A stretch of 39,809 nucleotides of DNA from an uncultured Clostridia bacterium (lineage in GTDB: Bacteria > Bacillota > Clostridia > Christensenellales > UBA1242), in NCBI GenBank assembly GCA_944349925.1, contig CALVNT010000016.1:1-39809 (forward strand), written 5' to 3'. The notes below the pieces were generated by a model. That model was not told where the DNA came from. It searched no databases and worked only from the letters and a program-made list of their open reading frames with translations. A program made the position numbers and the translations under genes. This document shows, in pieces, positions 1 to 10,800 of the stretch. Every line of letters starts with the position of its first letter. Position 1 is the first letter of the stretch.

Positions 1-25
1 TCTAGCGACTGCCAAAATCGCTAGA
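1..25 (-). terminator. Hairpin downstream of tRNA-Arg (possible terminator)
   Basis: Bases 1-8 (TCTAGCGA) and 18-25 (TCGCTAGA) form a perfect 8-bp stem around a 9-nt loop. It lies 25 nt past the 3' end of the minus-strand tRNA-Arg. The window ends before any T-run can be seen, so termination is inferred from position only. It could equally belong to a neighbouring gene outside the window. Confidence 0.3.
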
Positions 26-49
26 AGTCCCTAAAATAAAGGGGTTTAG

Positions 50-126
50 TGGTGCGCCATGGGCGATTCGAACGCTCGACCTTCTGTTCCGTAGACAGAC
101 GCTCTATCCAGCTGAGCTAATGGCGC
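50..126 (-). tRNA. tRNA-Arg (anticodon ACG), CCA encoded
   Basis: The reverse strand folds into a complete cloverleaf. The acceptor stem is GCGCCAT/ATGGCGC with discriminator A and an encoded CCA. The D arm contains AGCTCAGCTGGATAGAGC. The anticodon stem TCTGT/ACAGA carries the loop CTACGGA, so the anticodon is ACG. The T arm is GGGCG/CGCTC-like around GTTCGAA. An ACG tRNA reads CGN arginine codons after A34 is deaminated to inosine by TadA. It lies downstream of a decayed copy of itself and shares a promoter with it. Confidence 0.93.
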
Positions 127-153
127 ATATTAAGTTTTTTGTTTCTTTTTTTA

Positions 154-221
154 TGGGAGAAATCGAACCTAAGACCATCTCTTCCGTAGACGAACGCTCT
201 ATCCAGCTGAGCTAGCATCGC
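154..221 (-). pseudogene. Decayed tRNA-Arg(ACG)-like copy
   Basis: The 5' half closely matches the neighbouring tRNA-Arg: the D arm AGCTCAGCTGGATAGAGCG and the anticodon loop CTACGGA are identical. Its acceptor 5' strand GCGATGC has no matching 3' strand, the anticodon stem (TTCGT against AGAGA) pairs at only about three positions, the T stem is broken, and no CCA follows. The T loop GGTTCGA survives. I read it as a tandem duplicate of tRNA-Arg in decay. A functional tRNA is unlikely because the acceptor stem cannot form. Confidence 0.7.
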
Positions 222-245
222 AAATGCACTAACTTTGCAATGCTT

Positions 246-274
246 ATTATATCACAGCAAAAAATCTTTTGCAA
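246..274 (-). promoter_or_regulatory. Sigma-A-type promoter for the tRNA-Arg unit
   Basis: On the minus strand TTGCAA (274-269) and a perfect TATAAT (251-246) are separated by 17 bp. Transcription would begin around 239 and enter the tRNA relic and then tRNA-Arg. Confidence 0.6.
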
Positions 275-284
275 GTTTTTTATC

Positions 285-322
285 AAAAAAAGGCAAGTTT
301 TGTTGTAATACCTGCTTTTTTT
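285..322 (-). terminator. Terminator of the giant gene-cls operon
   Basis: The minus strand carries an A-rich stem, AAAAAAAGCAGG against CTTGCCTTTTTTT, with one or two bulges and a 13-nt loop, ending in seven T. It lies 5 nt after the cls stop codon. The stem is imperfect, so strength is uncertain. Confidence 0.55.
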
Positions 323-326
323 GATT

Positions 327-1778
327 TTAAAATAACGAAGACAATAATCTCATGATGGCTTGTAAAAATTTTGTGAGCCACCGTTTTTTTTGAAAATAAT
401 TTATCCCCACTTCTTTACTGCAGCTAAGATCTTTGCTGAAAATTTCTTGATACTGTTTGTTTATTTGTTTTGAGTAAATAATAACCGTATCCTCAAAATT
501 TAATCCAAAAGATCTGTTATCCATATTACAAGTACCAATGCATACTTTATTATCATCTACAAGAAGCGTTTTGCTATGCAAAAAACCATTATACAAATAT
601 ATTTTTATCCCCAATTGTGCCATTTCTTTCAAATATGACAAAGTTGCAAGATAAACTGTTTTCTTGTCCGGAATTGCAGGGACCATAATTCTCACATCAA
701 TTCCGCTTTTAGCTGCGATACGCAGTGCTGAAAAGAACACATCGTCTGGAATGAAATAAGGCGTTTGGATAAACACTCTTTCATGAGCATCGGTTATCAT
801 TTTTATGTAGGTTTCTTTTATTTTTTGAACATTACTATCCGGCCCAGAAGAAACGACCTGAATTGTAGCATTACCTTTTATAGAAGGAGATGGGAAAAAT
901 CCATTTTCAAGATATAAATGCGCTGGAACATCTTCTTTAGTACAATATCGCCAATCGTCTAAAAATATGTTTTGAAGAGCATAAACGCCTCCTCCTTCAA
1001 TCCTAACATGAGTATCTCGCCATGGATTCAGCTTTTTGTGTTCACCCATATGGTCATCTCTTATATTTATGCCTCCAGTGTAGGCAATTTTTCCATCTAT
1101 AACAACAATCTTTCTATGATTTCGATAATTTAGTTTTAAATTTATCAATCTTATATGCATAAAAGGTGGAAAAAACTCTCCAACTTTGCCTCCCGCTTTT
1201 TTAAGTTTATTAAAAAATCGACGAGGTGCTTTTCGTGAGCCAACAGAATCATAAATTAGTCTAACATCTAATCCTTGTCTTGCTTTTTCGCACAAAATTT
1301 TCATAATTTGCTTTCCGACTTTATCATCAGCAAAAATATAATATTCTATGTTTATTGAATTTTTAGCAAGAAGCAAATCTCTTTTTAATGACTCAATTTT
1401 TTCTTTCCCGTTGGTAAATATTCTAATATCATTTCCGGGTATAGGATATGATCCAAAACTGTAACATAGAGTCACAAGTTCTTTGTCTTCCATTAGTATT
1501 CCGTCGAGTTTTGCCTGCTCAAGAGTTTGAATGCCTTTTATATTTTTTATAATGTCCCTTTCGGAAATTGATTTTTTACGAATCATTCTTCTTGTTCTAA
1601 CGCTTAACCCACTACCAAAAATCACATATAAAATAAAACCGATAATTGGCAAAAATGTTAAAACAGTAAGCCATGCAATTATGTTTTGAGGTTTACGCTT
1701 CTCAAGAAAAACCATAAAAATTAAAAGAAGGAAATTGATGCATGCTATGCAAGTCATCATAATTGTAAACCAATGCAT
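327..1778 (-). CDS. cls: Cardiolipin synthase (phospholipase D family)
   Basis: This 483-residue membrane protein joins two phosphatidylglycerol molecules into cardiolipin and glycerol at the inner face of the membrane. Two hydrophobic segments lie in the first 60 residues, as in bacterial ClsA. Two HKD motifs follow: HRKIVVID near residue 221 (with GKIAYTGG) and HSKTLLVD near residue 401 (with IGTCNMDNRSFGLNFE). Length and motif spacing are normal for Firmicutes cardiolipin synthases. The start is supported by GGAGGG four bases upstream of the ATG. It begins only 31 bp after the stop of the 3668-residue giant gene with no terminator between, so it is very probably cotranscribed with it. Whether that pairing is functional or accidental cannot be told from sequence. 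Confidence 0.95.
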   Translation of the reverse strand: MHWFTIMMTCIACINFLLLIFMVFLEKRKPQNIIAWLTVLTFLPIIGFILYVIFGSGLSVRTRRMIRKKSISERDIIKNIKGIQTLEQAKLDGILMEDKELVTLCYSFGSYPIPGNDIRIFTNGKEKIESLKRDLLLAKNSINIEYYIFADDKVGKQIMKILCEKARQGLDVRLIYDSVGSRKAPRRFFNKLKKAGGKVGEFFPPFMHIRLINLKLNYRNHRKIVVIDGKIAYTGGINIRDDHMGEHKKLNPWRDTHVRIEGGGVYALQNIFLDDWRYCTKEDVPAHLYLENGFFPSPSIKGNATIQVVSSGPDSNVQKIKETYIKMITDAHERVFIQTPYFIPDDVFFSALRIAAKSGIDVRIMVPAIPDKKTVYLATLSYLKEMAQLGIKIYLYNGFLHSKTLLVDDNKVCIGTCNMDNRSFGLNFEDTVIIYSKQINKQYQEIFSKDLSCSKEVGINYFQKKRWLTKFLQAIMRLLSSLF

Positions 1779-1809
1779 AATTCCCTCCTTTTTAATTTTT
1801 TAAATTTTT

Positions 1810-4800
1810 TTAAGTCTTTTCAACTTTAAATGTTATAGTACTATTTGTCAAAATATATTCAGTAGTTTCTCCGCTTTTGACTTGCATTTTAATAATATAA
1901 GATTTTGTAATAAGCCTGCTTGCTTCTCCTTCTTGCCAGTCGTTAATAGTTATAGTCCCTTCAGTTTTGTTGTTACTATCTATAATTAAATTAGTATTTA
2001 ACGAAACATTTGTATCATTTTGCTGTATAGTCAAATCATTTTGTTTGGTAAAAACAATTTCTATATTTTCTTCATTACCATCCCAAGAACTACCACACAA
2101 TTGTGTTAAACTATAGAATGTAGTGCTTGAATTCTCTGTACTATTTTCAAATGTTTGAGAAAATATTTGTTTTCCGTCTTGATAAACAATTATACTACCT
2201 TTCGCACCTGCTGGAATTGTAATATTATATCCCGTTGTACGAACCTCTTGTTGTTTAATTGTTAAATTATTCTTTAATATTTCAAATTGTAAATTAGTTG
2301 CACTCGCATCATCAATAAGGTCGGACAAAGAAAATTCACGAGTCATCTCTTCTTCACCGTCATTTAATAATTGAATTTCTTTTACTGTCTCACCATTATT
2401 TATAACTTTTAATAATGAATCAGTACCTCTTGGTAAAGTAAATTTATAACTATCACTATCATTATTTTGATATGTTACAGAAGTATCTTTTTCCTCGATG
2501 ACAAAATTTAGATTTTCTAAATCTTCGACTTCGTTTTCATTTATTAAATCTTCTATTGTGTATGTAATTTTTTTTTCATAATTATCATTGTTTTCCATGA
2601 CAATAGTGTTTATTAAAATTTGATTGTTATATATTTTTAAAGTTGCAGATGTATTTGCTGGAACTAAATAAGTCTGCCCAGCAAATATATCTGTTTTCAT
2701 TTTAGTAACTGCTAAATTTTGCACATCTACAATGTTTAATTTTAAAGATTGATAATTTGTTATTTCTTGACCAGCAACTAAATCTAAAAGTGAAAGTGTT
2801 TGATCTTTTGACTCTTCGGTATCATTTTCTAGTTCTATTTCATTTACAACATCGCTTCCATTTAAAACTTGCAAAGTGGCTTTTGTTTGTGCGGGTACCG
2901 AAACTGTGTAATTTACATTGTCATAGTAAGTGCCTGTTGGAAGAACTGTATTTAATTGAAATTCTTGATTATTGCTAACATCTTTTGTCGTTGCAGGGTT
3001 TAAAACAACAGTAGAAAGAAGTTGCATATTGTTTATATCGCTTTCAGAATAGTCACCATTTATGCCACTAACCTTTTGATAAATTTGAACTGTTACATAG
3101 TGATTGATATCAAAACCTTTTTTCAAAGTCAACAAACCTGTTCTTGCATCAATTGAAGCAAGACCTGTACCCGAACCACCAGATTCACCAGAAGTAACTA
3201 CAAAGTATAAATTATCACTGTTATAAGAAGTTAAATATTTAGTATCATATCCGCTTCCGTCTGATTTTACTTGAGTATAAGTAATTCCTTGTGCCCACTT
3301 AGAAATATCTACTTGAACATCGCTTTCTGTTGCCAAAGGCAATGTCCTAATATTTCCCGAGTAATTTATTGCTTGATATGTTCCAGTGACATCAAAACTA
3401 TGGGTATAACGGTATGATTTTGTCGGTGCCGTATTACCCTCACCTACTGACCACTGTACTACATAGTACTGATCGACTTTAAATATACCATTCGAGCCAA
3501 TTTCTGATTTGTTTGAAATTCTTATCATTTCGCTTGTTATATCTTCAATAGTAATAGTGTTATTTGGAACTCGACTATTATTATAATAGAAAGTTGCGTT
3601 TTCATCATGAGGAATTATTTTAATAGTTCCACTTGTTAATACTGTATCAAATTGCTCTGAAATTGAACGATAGAACATTTTTTCGTAGTTGTTGTTTAGA
3701 TTGTTTATCTCTAATTCTACTGTCTTTGTTTGACTAGCAGAGTTTGTTTCTTCAGCAGGGATTGTATATTCTAAAGCAAATTTTGCTGTTGAGCCTGCCT
3801 TAACTGCAATTGCCAATGTGTCATCATAAATTGTAAAACCAGATGGACTATTTCCCTCACTAGAAATTTCACTATCTTTTACAGAGATGTAATTTAATAA
3901 ATCTACGCTTGTATTGTCGGCAATATAACTTGCATTTGACGAAATTGTGGAAGTTTTGCTTAAAAGTATTCTTTGTGTTATATCAAAATACTCTACATCA
4001 GAGTTATTCGAAGGATTTGTATACTTTAAAGTAACAACCATATTTAGTTGAACTGTATCATTACTACCATATATCCAAGTTTTATCAGAATCTATTTTTG
4101 GCAAGTAAAATTTAACGGCTGAGCCGTTGGCGTCATAGTATCCACCAATTGTGCCTTTCCCTTTTGAGTTATTTAAAGTACTTAAACTTGCAAGTTTTTT
4201 ATTTATCGTGTTATTGCTACCAACTTGTATTTGGTTTTGACCATCTTCATAATAGTAAACAATTTTATCAACAGTTACATACATGAAGTTTGGCAATTTT
4301 AGGTATTTGCTTGTTAATGAATAAGAATTGTTAACAGTATAAGCATTTGCATTTGTACCGCTTGTAAAGTATGAGTTCCCTGATGGGTATGAAGTATAAT
4401 CTTCTATAAAGCCCCATGCTTCAATGTTTTGAATATTGATAACTTTTGGCGCATTTTCTTCATTTGCCGCCGTTGCGCCCCAACTTGAAGAAATAGTTAA
4501 AGGTTGCACCCCTGTGCTTGCTTGTCCTTCTTCCGTTACCGTCAATTGTTCGTATCTAGTGCCGAAAGCCACTTGTTCCCCTTCCGTCAAACTGATAGTT
4601 GAACTTCCAGAAGATATATATATAGAAGGGTCTGCTTCATTGCCGGAATCAAGAGTAAAGTACAAATAAAATTTATAACCATATTCGTCAACTGCTTCAA
4701 GTATATAATATTGCGAGCTGAACTCTACAACTTTAACATTTTCAAATAATAATGTTTCTCCAGATTTATTCCAAGTATATACGTCATCTTTTTCAGTCCA

Positions 4801-7800
4801 GTTGTTAGTGTTAGAGTCAATGTTTAATTTAGCAGTTATATTGCCCGGAACATTATATGTCAAATCATATAATCTTCGGTCTGTTGTCATAGAATAATCA
4901 AATGCTGCGACTGACTGCTCACCAGCAGTTGCGTCATTTTTGTGAACAACCGATAAATATGCTTGCTCAGTTATTGTATTATTTGAGCCTTCTGGCTCTT
5001 TATAAATATAGTCTGCACCAGCCAAAACAACATTTTTTTCTTCTGTCATAACAATTTCGTAAGGGTGCGACTGATTTGAAATAATTCCGTCCGATTCAAT
5101 TGTTTGGATAGAGCCACCAAAATCAAACTCATAATCAGGAAGAACTAATACTTGTAAAGCAAATTCTTTTGTAAAAGTTGCACCATTTGAATTTACTGTA
5201 TAGGTCAACGTTAAATTGACTTTTTGACCATCATTGTCGGCTCCTTCACCTTTTATCTGCCAGTTGTAAATGGTTTGGCCGTTATCTGTTTGAATAGCAG
5301 AAATTCCTAGATATCTAACTGAGCCAGTGCCTCCAACAAGATTTGTACTATCAGTGGTTAAGTTGAAATTTGCTCCTCCACTTACCATTTCGTCCATAGT
5401 GATAGCTTCGCCATTTGATTTTCTTTGAACTTTAAAATCATTTACGACATCAATAGTGTTGTTTACTTCAACAGTTACATATCCATCATTACCAGCAAGA
5501 GTTGCAACCGTGATATCGATATCTGGTGCATAAGTATAGCTTTTTTGCCAAGTCTTTTTATTTAAAGAAGTGTTAGAGTTAACATGTCCACCGTTTTGAT
5601 AACTATATGAGAAACTTGATATTTTTTGAGTATTTCCTATTGCTGAACTTTTTACATTCAAAGAAGTAGACAAAGAAGCTTTTTCATATTTAAAATTAGA
5701 TTTAAAGTTATCGTAACTTACTTCGTATCCTGCATAAGTAAGCGCAACTCTTGAAGTTAAATCAAAACTAGTAAAGAGTTTGCTATAAAGCTCTCTAGAC
5801 AAATATTCGTTGATTAAATACTGCTCTATTGAAATCTCTCCGCGATTTTCATCTTGCAAAGCGAGCAAATAAACTTCGTCAGTAAATACATAAATTTTTG
5901 TATTTTCATTTAAATCATCAAGATTTGTTAAGCCTGTGTCAAGATAAATTGTATTTAATTTATTTAAATTTACAAATTCTTCTGATAAGTTTATAACCTG
6001 ACTGATTTGTTCTGCGATAATTGCTCCGCCGTCATTTTGTTTAGCAAATACAATATAATAATCATCAGCCACAGCAGAAGAAGCAAGAGTTGCTTTTATC
6101 ATTCTATTTTTTGCTAAAAGGTTTTGAGAATTGATTTTATCAACATAGAAAGTTTCTATCTCATTTGATGTATTATTTGAAGCAGTATTTAACGAGAATA
6201 CAAAAAGATTGTCGCTAATTTCAATGGTATAATCTATAGAAACATTATTATAAGAAATCGTAAGCACAACTTGACTTGTTCCGCCTGCACTACCTCTTCT
6301 AAATGTGATAGCATCTTCCATTTCAATCTTGTCATTTACTTTTAAAGAAGTCGAACTTGCACCCTTCAAAACTAATGCGTTTGTGAGCGATTTTATAAAT
6401 ACTGATTTATCATATGTATTATAATCTCCTCCTTCAGACAGATAACTAAATTCATAATAAACAACTTTATTGTCTTCAATTACAGGTAAAGATGTCAAAA
6501 TTCTATTTGTGTTAGCATAGATTGCTGAAGAGTCTAGGAAATCATCTCCAAAATTGCTGAATTTTGTGTTGTTTTCAATATATTCAACATTTAACATTTC
6601 ATCATCTGGCGTAGGATAAACAGGAGTAATCTTTACGCTAGGATAGATAACAAATGTCAAATTTACTACATATGTTTGCTCAGTTTGGTTTTCAGCAAAA
6701 TTAGATTTTACTGATATAGTAACTGGCAATGTCACTTCACTTTTTTGTCCAACATGATTAAATGTTATATCTAGTGTGTTATTAGTCTCATTCCATTTAA
6801 CCTGATTTATAGCAGAATCACTACTATTTGCAGATAAAGTGACTGTTGAATTTGTTGCATCGTAGCCTTTTCCTAAAACATCTTGTAAAGCAATTTGCGT
6901 TGTACTTCCTGAAATCTGATTATCAAAAGTTTTTGCAGTTGCTGTTAAATTAGGTTCTATTGTAAAGTTTTTTATTGTAAATGTATATGAATAATTTCCA
7001 TTGTCCCATGTTACTGTAAATTCCAAATCACCAGTTATACTTTCACCTATAACCGAAGCAAGTTGTAAAGTTTGATTTTTCTCAACAATTTGATTTTCCT
7101 CATCAAGTTGATTTTCCTCATTAAGTTGTACAAAACCTTTTATATTGCCTGATGGTTTCATATCAACCTTTGTAAAAGTTGAGATTATTGAGCCTTCGCT
7201 TGTACTCTCGCTTGTACCTATGCTTGTCTTTATTGTAAAGATATCACTCAATTCTAATTCTTGTCCGCCCTTATGGCTTGAATTTATATTTATTGCTTGT
7301 GCGTCTGCATAAATAATAAAGTTTACAGTTGCCATGCTACCTTTTTCAGTATAGAATGTCGCTTTAAAATTGTAATCTTGCGATAAATACTGAGGATATC
7401 CAACAGTGAAGAGACCAGCTGTGTTATCGTAAGTAAATGTAAAATTGTAACCGTCTTGCGCTATTGTATATTGATTTTCATTTTCTCCCTTATCTGCATC
7501 TCCACTCATTGTGAAGAATAAGATGTTTGGAATTATATTTTCGCTTGAGCCGTCACCTGCATTCCAATTTTCAATTAAGTAAACATTTTTAGAATTTTTC
7601 CTAACTGAATTTGCTGTTTCATCTTTGTCAGCCCCATCTTGTGTCCAATTGTTTATTTTCCAATCATATTCTTTTACATTGTCTAACCTTTCAACTCCAT
7701 CTACAATTCTGATAGTATGATTTTGAGAATTATCGTTTAGTATGAAAGTATAATCAATTATTCCACCAACTACCGAAAGTTGTCCTTGTTCGTTACCTCC

Positions 7801-10800
7801 ACTATAGTTGCGACGAACAACAAATTTTATTGTTTGATTTTGCCCTAATGAAGTCAAGTTTATTGTCAAAATATTTCCGCTGTCATCTTTACTAAATTCG
7901 AAACTTATATATGAAAGCCATTGTGATGGATCTGTGTAGGTTTGTCCATTGATAGCAACTGAATAAATAGTATCAGTGTAGAGCAATGAAGATAAATCTT
8001 GAGTATTTCCTTCAACACTTGTAATTTCAAATCTTGTTTTTCCATTTTGTGTAGTAGTATCATCAAAAGCCTTATCTAAATATATAGGTTCAGTTTGATA
8101 AATATATTCAGCGCTATTTCCGTATGGATAATTTGGCTCTTTAACCACTATATCTGGAGCAACCTTAAATAGATAGTTAAATGTTTGAGAAGCTGCCCCA
8201 TTTGACAAAGTATAACTTAAAACAAAGTAAGCATTTTGGTAAACATCAGACAAATGATTTAGAATAAGAGTGCCTGTTTGGCCGTCGAAATAGCCATTTT
8301 TGTATAAGTCGCTCGGCAGGTTGTCACCAACTTTTGCCCCTTCTATTCCAACTAATGTCAATCCGTTTTTCTTGTAAATTCCGACGCTACTTTCATCGCT
8401 TAAAGTATTGTCGCTCTCGTCAATATATATTGTATTTGTTTGCCCTGCTGTAATTTGAGCGTATGCGTTATTTTCAAGCAAAGTTGATGGATCTGATAAA
8501 GCATTTGCTAAAGAGTTTTCTTGATATTTTCCATCTACTGAATTATTTCCATATAATACAAAAGTTGTACCAATTTGAGAAATGATAGTTGGCTGAGCAA
8601 CTTCAATAGTTTTTTTGCCATTTTCAAAAATCAAATAAGTGTAAACATTTTGATTGTTTAGACCAAGCAACAAATTTGTATTTAACCCCTTATAAAAAAT
8701 GGAAGATCCGATAACATCATAGTAAGAATTTAGATTTTTGTCGCCGTCTGTAGAAGACGCTGTTGTTGTATAAGTTAAATTATTGAAATTATAATTTAAG
8801 ATCTTATAACTTTGACCTGCATCAAAAACCAAGTAATTTATTGAATTTTGTCCCACTTTTTGATATGTTGGAGATAGTCCTGTTTCATTATTAGTGAAAG
8901 AATTTTTTAAAGCGCCCCAGAACTCTGCTGGCAATACGACTGAGATTGTAAAATCTTGCGAGAAGTTGTCCTCTGCCGTACCTAAAGTAACCCTAACCGT
9001 TTGACGAAGGCTTGTTAAACCATAATCAAATCTAACTTCTTGTGCAACTTTAAATTCTGCATTTCCGTTATCTTGCAAAAATTGGATACCATTTTGTTGA
9101 ACGATCTCATAACTAACCACTCCAACACTGCCATCACCTTGCGCTTGCTCTACAACAATATAATCCGTGAAGTTTTTATTGCCGTTGTCAAAAGCATTTA
9201 CTGTCTCCATTTTTTGCGAGAAAACTGCATTTCTTTGAACAATAAAAGAAATTTCGAAAGATGTAGCATACTGATTTATTCCTTCTGGCTGGAATACAAT
9301 CGTGTATTGTTTAGAACTGTCTGAATAGAAATGGTCAAAGATCATTTTGCCATTTAATATTTTACCAACTACTTTTTCATTAGAATAAGTTTGGCTTATT
9401 ATAAATTTATTGTTTTCTTCGTTTTGAATTATGTAATAAGTGCCATCTTTATAGCCATCTAATAAACTGTTAGGGAAAGCCACTTCTCCACCATCGGCAT
9501 CTTGTTCGATAGGATAAGAGTAAGAAATTGAACTTGTTAAATCTATTTTTGTATTTGCATAAATTTTATTTGTCCCAGAGCCAACACTTGTTTGTGAAGA
9601 AACCGAGACATTGTCAAGCAACCTTAAAACTAAAGTAAATTGAACCGCGCCATTTAAGTCACTAACTAGGAAAGTCATACTATGATCAGTATCAAAGTTG
9701 TGATTTATTGTCAATGACTGCAATTCTATATTTTTTAATGTGTCTGCCGAAACATCAGTTACATCAGAATTCCCAACAGGCTCAAGCGTTATCATTCCGT
9801 TTTCGCCAAATAAATCATTAAGTTCATCTTGAGAGCGACCAACTAAATATGTTGGGCTCAATTTAAATGTTACATTATTATAAACTTGATAATCTCCGTT
9901 CTCATCAGCGATATAGAATTTAAGAATATCGTTTAAATTTAGTTTGGCACCCTTCATTCCATATTTATTTATAGTTGCGCTAGTTAAGCTTTCGCTTGCC
10001 ATATTTTCATCTGCGCCATTTAAAGTTGGATCACTAGAGCTGTCATATTCAACTTTTGTTATACCCTGTGCTGTTATTGTAAAATGTATCTTTTCTGCTT
10101 CAGATAATATCACATTACCACAAGATACTCCTAAGTTTGCCTCTCCGTCACTAGAAAAAGTAAAATTCTTTCCATCAGCAGAAACTTGCAAAGCAATATT
10201 GTCACTAATAAAATTCCAACTGTTAGCTAATGTTTTAGAATCATTATGTTGATCAACTACCACAACTGCGCTAACAATTTTTTCAATCAAACTTTGTAGC
10301 GTATCGCCTGTGCTTATTACTGTTTCAAAGCCGTCACTTCCTAATATTTGATTTATAGTTATATTTTTTTCTGTCCAGCCATTTAAACTGATAGCTTCAG
10401 CTTTTGGAGTATAAAGATAAACAGCACCACCATTGTATATTTCTTCAAATTCCCATGAAAGATTGTTTTCTTCGTTATCATTTGAATTATAATTCAAACA
10501 AATTTTAGTTATCGCCATATCTTCTTGAGTGCTGAATGATGAATTTGCTCTTAATTGATATGAAAGAATTGCTTGACCGTTTGCTTGAGTAATGCTTCCA
10601 TTTTCTATGATGAAATAAGATGTCAAATCTTTTTCGTTTGAATAAATTTTAAGTTGTATTTTGCCTTGCTCAAATTCTTCTGTGAAAACTTGAATTGAAT
10701 CAGGTGCTATACTAAACGATATAGAAAGCCTGTCAACATTGCCGTCTGTGCGAGTTGGCAGATATTTGATATCTTCAATCTCTACAAAATCAGCTTGACC

